Positions 33,322 through 35,877 of a stretch of 35,877 nucleotides of DNA are shown here, in pieces. The number at the start of each line of letters is the position of its first letter. Positions within the stretch are counted from its first letter, which is position 1. The position numbers and the translations under genes were made by a program. The notes under the pieces were generated by a model that was given only the letters and a program-made list of their open reading frames with translations, made no database searches and was not told the origin of the DNA. Origin of the DNA: Thermopetrobacter sp964430935 (GTDB lineage Bacteria > Pseudomonadota > Alphaproteobacteria > Rhizobiales > Aestuariivirgaceae); the NCBI GenBank assembly GCA_964430935.1, contig CAYSHK010000061.1, positions 1 through 35,877 of the forward strand, in the 5' to 3' direction.

Positions 33322-33801
33322 CTACTTCGGCGCCTTGAGGGTCACGAGATAGGCGATGACGTCCTCGATCTCCTGGGCCGTCAGGATGGGCTTGCCCTGG
33401 AACTTCTTCATCACCCGGTACAGGCCGTCGACCCTGTAGAAGGCCGGCATGATGGTGTCCGGGTTGACGATCTTCGGATTGACCAGACGAAGGCGCATCT
33501 CCGAGGCCGGCATGTTGCTGGCGATGTCCGTCAGCTCCGGGCCGATCTCGCCATGGAAAAGGAAATCCTTCATCTGCTCGATCTTGTGGCAGGCAAGGCA
33601 GTTGCCCTTCTTGCGGTTGGCCACCAGCTTGCGACCGTTGGCCGGATCGCCCGGCTTGTCGGTCAGCGGCTTCGGAATGGCGATGTCGCCGACCACCTCG
33701 TAGGGCTTCAGACCGTCGTCACGGACCGTTCCCGCCTGGGCAACCGCGGCCAGGGCCATACCCGCAAGGCCCGCGATGCATGCAAGTGCACTTTTCTTCA
33801 T
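33322..33801 (-). CDS. soxX: SoxX, mono-haem cytochrome c of the SoxAX complex
   Basis: Electron-accepting subunit of SoxAX. The 159 residues have a signal peptide cut after AQA (residue 23), one haem site CLACH (C68, C71, H72) and a likely methionine ligand in DTIMPAFYRV. It ends in the usual QEIEDVIAYLVTLK. A TTG at 33807 gives a two-residue longer start with better spacing from GGAGG (five bases against eleven for the ATG); both are possible. It is the first gene of soxXYZABCD. Confidence 0.95.
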   Translation of the reverse strand: MKKSALACIAGLAGMALAAVAQAGTVRDDGLKPYEVVGDIAIPKPLTDKPGDPANGRKLVANRKKGNCLACHKIEQMKDFLFHGEIGPELTDIASNMPASEMRLRLVNPKIVNPDTIMPAFYRVDGLYRVMKKFQGKPILTAQEIEDVIAYLVTLKAPK

Positions 33802-33886
33802 GGGCAATAATCCCTCCCGGATATCTGTTGTTCTCGCCCGAAAAGAGGATCTTGCCGCATCCCCCTCCCGAGGCGAGACATGTTTA

Positions 33887-33906
33887 GCAAATATCCGTAT
33901 ATTTGC
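33887..33906. promoter_or_regulatory. 8-bp inverted repeat at the soxX promoter
   Basis: GCAAATAT (33887-33894), spacer CCGT, ATATTTGC (33899-33906), a perfect dyad about 86 bases before the soxX ATG. On the minus strand it contains a possible -35 TTGCAA (33901-33906), with TAAACA as a -10 about 16 bases downstream. A repressor such as the BigR/SoxR-like protein encoded at the end of the operon is the likely ligand. Confidence 0.65.
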
Positions 33907-33919
33907 AAGGTTGAATGTG

Positions 33920-33943
33920 AAAAAACCGAAAGAAACCTTCGGT
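33920..33943 (-). terminator. intrinsic terminator upstream of the soxX promoter
   Basis: On the minus strand ACCGAA, a 7-base loop, TTCGGT, then six T residues. It points toward soxX but lies before the soxX promoter dyad, so it stops transcripts arriving from the upstream AT-rich region rather than sox itself. Confidence 0.7.
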
Positions 33944-33960
33944 GTTCATGAATTTATACT

Positions 33961-34028
33961 TGATTAGATTGTTCTTATATAAAAATCTTCTTTTATAAGA
34001 TTTCTCTTATATGAGGAAAATCTGCCAT
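33961..34028. promoter_or_regulatory. cluster of ATATnAG-N6-CTnATAT sites upstream of soxX
   Basis: TGATTAG-N6-CTTATAT (33961-33980), TTATAAG-N6-CTTATAT (33993-34012) and the weaker ATATGAG-N6-CTGCCAT (34009-34028). The first two are 32 bases apart, about three helical turns. The segment is strikingly AT-rich for this genome. It resembles the operator over the ArsR-family promoter at 26824. Confidence 0.55.
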
Positions 34029-34263
34029 TCCCCTTCCCCCTTCACCCATCACGAGCAACCGAGGAAAACGATCGGAAATATCTGTTTTTCGAGGCATATC
34101 AGAACATGATCATGTTCTGATGCACCCTCGCCCGCATGCGCACGCGCCACGGGACCACGGAACATCCCTCCCGTTGCACGATCCACGGCGGCGGCCGTCA
34201 TCCGTCCAACAAGCTATCGAGCACACACTTCTGCGTCATTTTGTCACTATGGAACGCATGCGA
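34029..34263. other. non-coding region between the soxX upstream sites and the FadL terminator
   Basis: No gene is supported in these 235 bases. They contain a perfect 24-bp palindrome (34098-34121). On the minus strand there is a tiny frame of 11 codons after a G-rich run (ATG near 34029, MADFPHIREIL); it is too small to call. Confidence 0.5.
34098..34121. repeat. perfect 24-bp palindrome
   Basis: ATCAGAACATGA followed directly by its exact reverse complement TCATGTTCTGAT, without spacer. It lies about 300 bases upstream of soxX and 206 bases downstream of the FadL-like gene. The lack of a loop favours a protein-binding dyad over an RNA hairpin. Confidence 0.85.
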
Positions 34264-34292
34264 AAGGGGCGCCGGACAGGCCGGCGCCCCTT
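34264..34292 (-). terminator. terminator after the FadL-like gene
   Basis: 12-bp stem AAGGGGCGCCGG (34264-34275) / CCGGCGCCCCTT (34281-34292) with loop ACAGG, 34 bases after the stop codon. On the minus strand the stem ends in CCCCTTTCG, a short T run. On the plus strand it is followed by TTGGATGGTTTT, so it may work both ways. Confidence 0.8.
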
Positions 34293-34326
34293 GGATGGTT
34301 TTCCGCGCCCTCCGTCGGGCCGGACC

Positions 34327-35643
34327 TCAGCGCGCCCTGCTGGACCCCGCGCCGAAATTGTACGTCCAGCCGATGGAGAACTCGAACTGGTACATGCTCA
34401 GTTTGCTGATTCCACCAGCCGCTCCGGAATTGTAGATCAGCGGCACCGCTCCCGACTGGCTGCTCTCCGGCGCGATCATGAAGGCGAAATCGATGTCGTT
34501 GTGGGCATCGTAGCGCCAAGTACCGCCGCCGGTGAATTCGTGACGGATGACGCCGGGCGAGATGATGTTGATGGCGGTTTCCGTGGCCGGCACCGGATTC
34601 GGCCAGATGTAGGCATAGCCGGCACGCAGGATGAGGTCATCGCTCCACTGGTATTCCACCCCGAGCTTGATGGTGTTCGTGTCCTGCCAGCCGAAACCGG
34701 GGCCATCGTCCGTGCCGAACAGATCCACGCCGTTGAAGACGCTGGATTCACCGATGGCCTTCACGCCGTCGTAGAAGATGTGGCGATAGTCCAGCATGAG
34801 CTTCAGACGGTCCGTGGCCTGCCAGGCGATGCCGACCTGCAGATTGGCGGGAATGTCCAGATTGCCCTGCTCCGCGAACAGCCCCCGGTACTTGTCCAGT
34901 TTGCTCATCCACATCTTGGTCTGATAGGACGCGCCGAAACTGAGGGTGTCCGAGAGCTTGTACGTCAGGCCGACCCGGGCGCCTCCACCGAAGGACCAGT
35001 CGTAGCCGTTTCCGGAGAAGTGGGCCGGATCATAGGACATGCCGGCAAAGCCCTGGAGACCATAGGCCTTGAAGCGCTGCACGGCGAATATCGGCGCGAC
35101 GCCGATGCTCAGCCGGTCGCCGATGCGGCGGGCGTATGCCGCCGACACGAACATCTGCATGAGGTCCACGCCCGCCTTGCCGAAGCAGAACGCTCCCGTT
35201 CCCGGCGTACCCGCTGGACACGGGTTCGTCCGCGAGAAGGCGTCGTAGGTCGTGTTCATGCCGCCGTTTCCGAAGATGGAGACGGCGAAGGTGGAATCGG
35301 CATCGATCTGGCGCACGTAGGCAAGCGTGGGGGCGGGATAGAAATTGCCGTCGCTCTCGTGCCTTCCCGGCTCGATGACCGTCGTGCCACTCGCCTCGTA
35401 TTCACGGAACGGCATGAAGAAGCTGACGCCCAGATTGAACTGGTCGCCCACGTCCACGAGACCGGCCGGATTGATAGAGATGCCCGTGGCGTCCTCCACG
35501 GAGGCCACGCCGGCACCGGCCAGGGCCTTGTGGCGCAGGCCGTAGGCATGCTGGAACATGCCCTCCGTGGCGGATGCCTGTGGCGCAAGCATGCAGACGA
35601 GAACCGCAGCCACCGCCGCGGAACGAATTCGTGTTCCTTTCAT
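34327..35643 (-). CDS. OmpP1/FadL/TodX-family outer-membrane transport protein
   Basis: Outer-membrane beta-barrel channel for hydrophobic compounds. The 438 residues have a signal peptide (cut after ASA, residue 24), the N-terminal family motif GISINPAGLVDVGDQF and many aromatic beta strands. A C-terminal tail GAGSSRAR follows the last strand instead of ending in phenylalanine. The frame is open to 35718, but the ATG at 35643 has GAGGGG upstream and gives the signal peptide. The substrate is unknown. The shared operator-like sites and the sox neighbourhood make a role with sulfur compounds a possibility; aromatic or fatty acid uptake is the family default. Confidence 0.88.
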   Translation of the reverse strand: MKGTRIRSAAVAAVLVCMLAPQASATEGMFQHAYGLRHKALAGAGVASVEDATGISINPAGLVDVGDQFNLGVSFFMPFREYEASGTTVIEPGRHESDGNFYPAPTLAYVRQIDADSTFAVSIFGNGGMNTTYDAFSRTNPCPAGTPGTGAFCFGKAGVDLMQMFVSAAYARRIGDRLSIGVAPIFAVQRFKAYGLQGFAGMSYDPAHFSGNGYDWSFGGGARVGLTYKLSDTLSFGASYQTKMWMSKLDKYRGLFAEQGNLDIPANLQVGIAWQATDRLKLMLDYRHIFYDGVKAIGESSVFNGVDLFGTDDGPGFGWQDTNTIKLGVEYQWSDDLILRAGYAYIWPNPVPATETAINIISPGVIRHEFTGGGTWRYDAHNDIDFAFMIAPESSQSGAVPLIYNSGAAGGISKLSMYQFEFSIGWTYNFGAGSSRAR

Positions 35644-35714
35644 GTTTCCCCTCTCCTCGACTCCTTTCCGTCCGCCGGCCGCCCCCGAAACGCCCCGGCC
35701 GTCCGGACACACGT

Positions 35715-35734
35715 ACATGAGAAATATCTCATAT
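35715..35734. promoter_or_regulatory. operator-like 20-mer upstream of the FadL-like gene (proximal)
   Basis: On the minus strand ATATGAG-ATATTT-CTCATGT. The arms match the ArsR-gene operator at 26824 at 13 of 14 positions with the same 6-base spacer length. It lies about 72 bases before the ATG. Confidence 0.7.
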
Positions 35735-35763
35735 GAAAATGACTGTCATTTACCAGCATTGTT

Positions 35764-35783
35764 ATATTAGATATTTCTAATTT
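35764..35783. promoter_or_regulatory. operator-like 20-mer upstream of the FadL-like gene (distal)
   Basis: On the plus strand ATATTAG-ATATTT-CTAATTT. It matches the minus-strand reading of the proximal site at 17 of 20 positions, including the whole spacer. The centres are 49 bases apart. The rest of the window to 35877 is AT-rich and holds no gene that I can support; a small dyad CATCG-N5-CGATG lies at 35795-35809. Confidence 0.65.
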
Positions 35784-35877
35784 ACATGCCTTATCATCGA
35801 ATTCCGATGTATTCATATATTATTCTACTGCACATCTTGTCCAGTATCCTGACTCGGAAAAATGCATGAAAAAGGGC

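Noticed and set aside
34029..34061. 11-codon minus-strand leader peptide
   Set aside because: Too short to support, and it lies across the putative operators.
34120..35736. Long plus-strand frame opposite the FadL-like gene
   Set aside because: Same mirror effect; no signal peptide or family features, while the minus strand has both.

Overview
The window is a high-GC stretch with no RNA genes, insertion sequences, prophage or CRISPR. The gene content points to a facultatively denitrifying, thiosulfate-oxidising alphaproteobacterium, possibly of the Rhodospirillales type; that placement is inference from gene content and protein flavour. Nearly all the DNA is coding and every large gene is intact. 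Only the leftmost gene (cobS) is cut by the window edge, probably losing just a few residues.

Layout. 1-1.9 kb: divergent cobS and cobT (lower-ligand assembly of cobalamin). 1.97-5.07 kb: a three-gene export ABC system (HlyD-type adaptor, ATPase, ABC-2 permease). 5.2-7.5 kb: a membrane sensor histidine kinase without a partner regulator, divergent from an Fe-S-type uracil-DNA glycosylase. 7.8-10.2 kb: two tandem di-haem cytochrome c peroxidases. 10.3-14.0 kb (minus strand): dusA, and a tightly coupled ubiD - DUF523 (TudS-like) - ubiX operon. 14.3-17.3 kb (plus): a small membrane protein and ubiT-ubiU-ubiV, the O2-independent ubiquinone hydroxylation genes. 17.4-23.8 kb (plus): nirC-F-DL-G-H-J-N, the haem d1 pathway for cytochrome cd1 nitrite reductase, behind a perfect FNR-type box. 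nirS and nirE are not in the window. 24.1-24.5 kb: a small lipoprotein. 24.8-26.1 kb (minus): a DNR-like Crp/Fnr regulator and an uncharacterised Cys-containing protein that has its own FNR-type box. 26.2-33.8 kb (minus): a DUF2892 membrane protein, two ArsR-family regulators (one with the cysteine spacing of persulfide sensors), a periplasmic thioredoxin and soxDCBAZYX in reverse order. 34.3-35.6 kb (minus): a FadL/OmpP1-family outer-membrane channel.

How it fits together. Sox oxidises thiosulfate in the periplasm and feeds electrons to c-type cytochromes. The nir genes make the haem d1 used for nitrite reduction, the peroxidases detoxify H2O2 in the periplasm, and UbiT/U/V with UbiD/UbiX keep ubiquinone supplied when O2 is absent. 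TTGAT-type boxes before the nir operon, the second peroxidase and the uncharacterised 150-residue protein suggest one anaerobic or NO-responsive circuit, plausibly run by the regulator encoded at 24.8 kb.

The most unusual non-coding signal is a recurring inverted repeat, consensus ATATnAG-N6-CTnATAT. It covers the promoter of an ArsR-family gene (26.8 kb), is clustered upstream of soxX (34.0 kb), and occurs twice as a near-identical 20-bp element upstream of the FadL-like gene (35.7 kb). It suggests an undescribed sulfur-responsive regulon that ties the outer-membrane channel to sox. A perfect 24-bp palindrome and a minus-strand intrinsic terminator in the sox/FadL gap are also unexplained.
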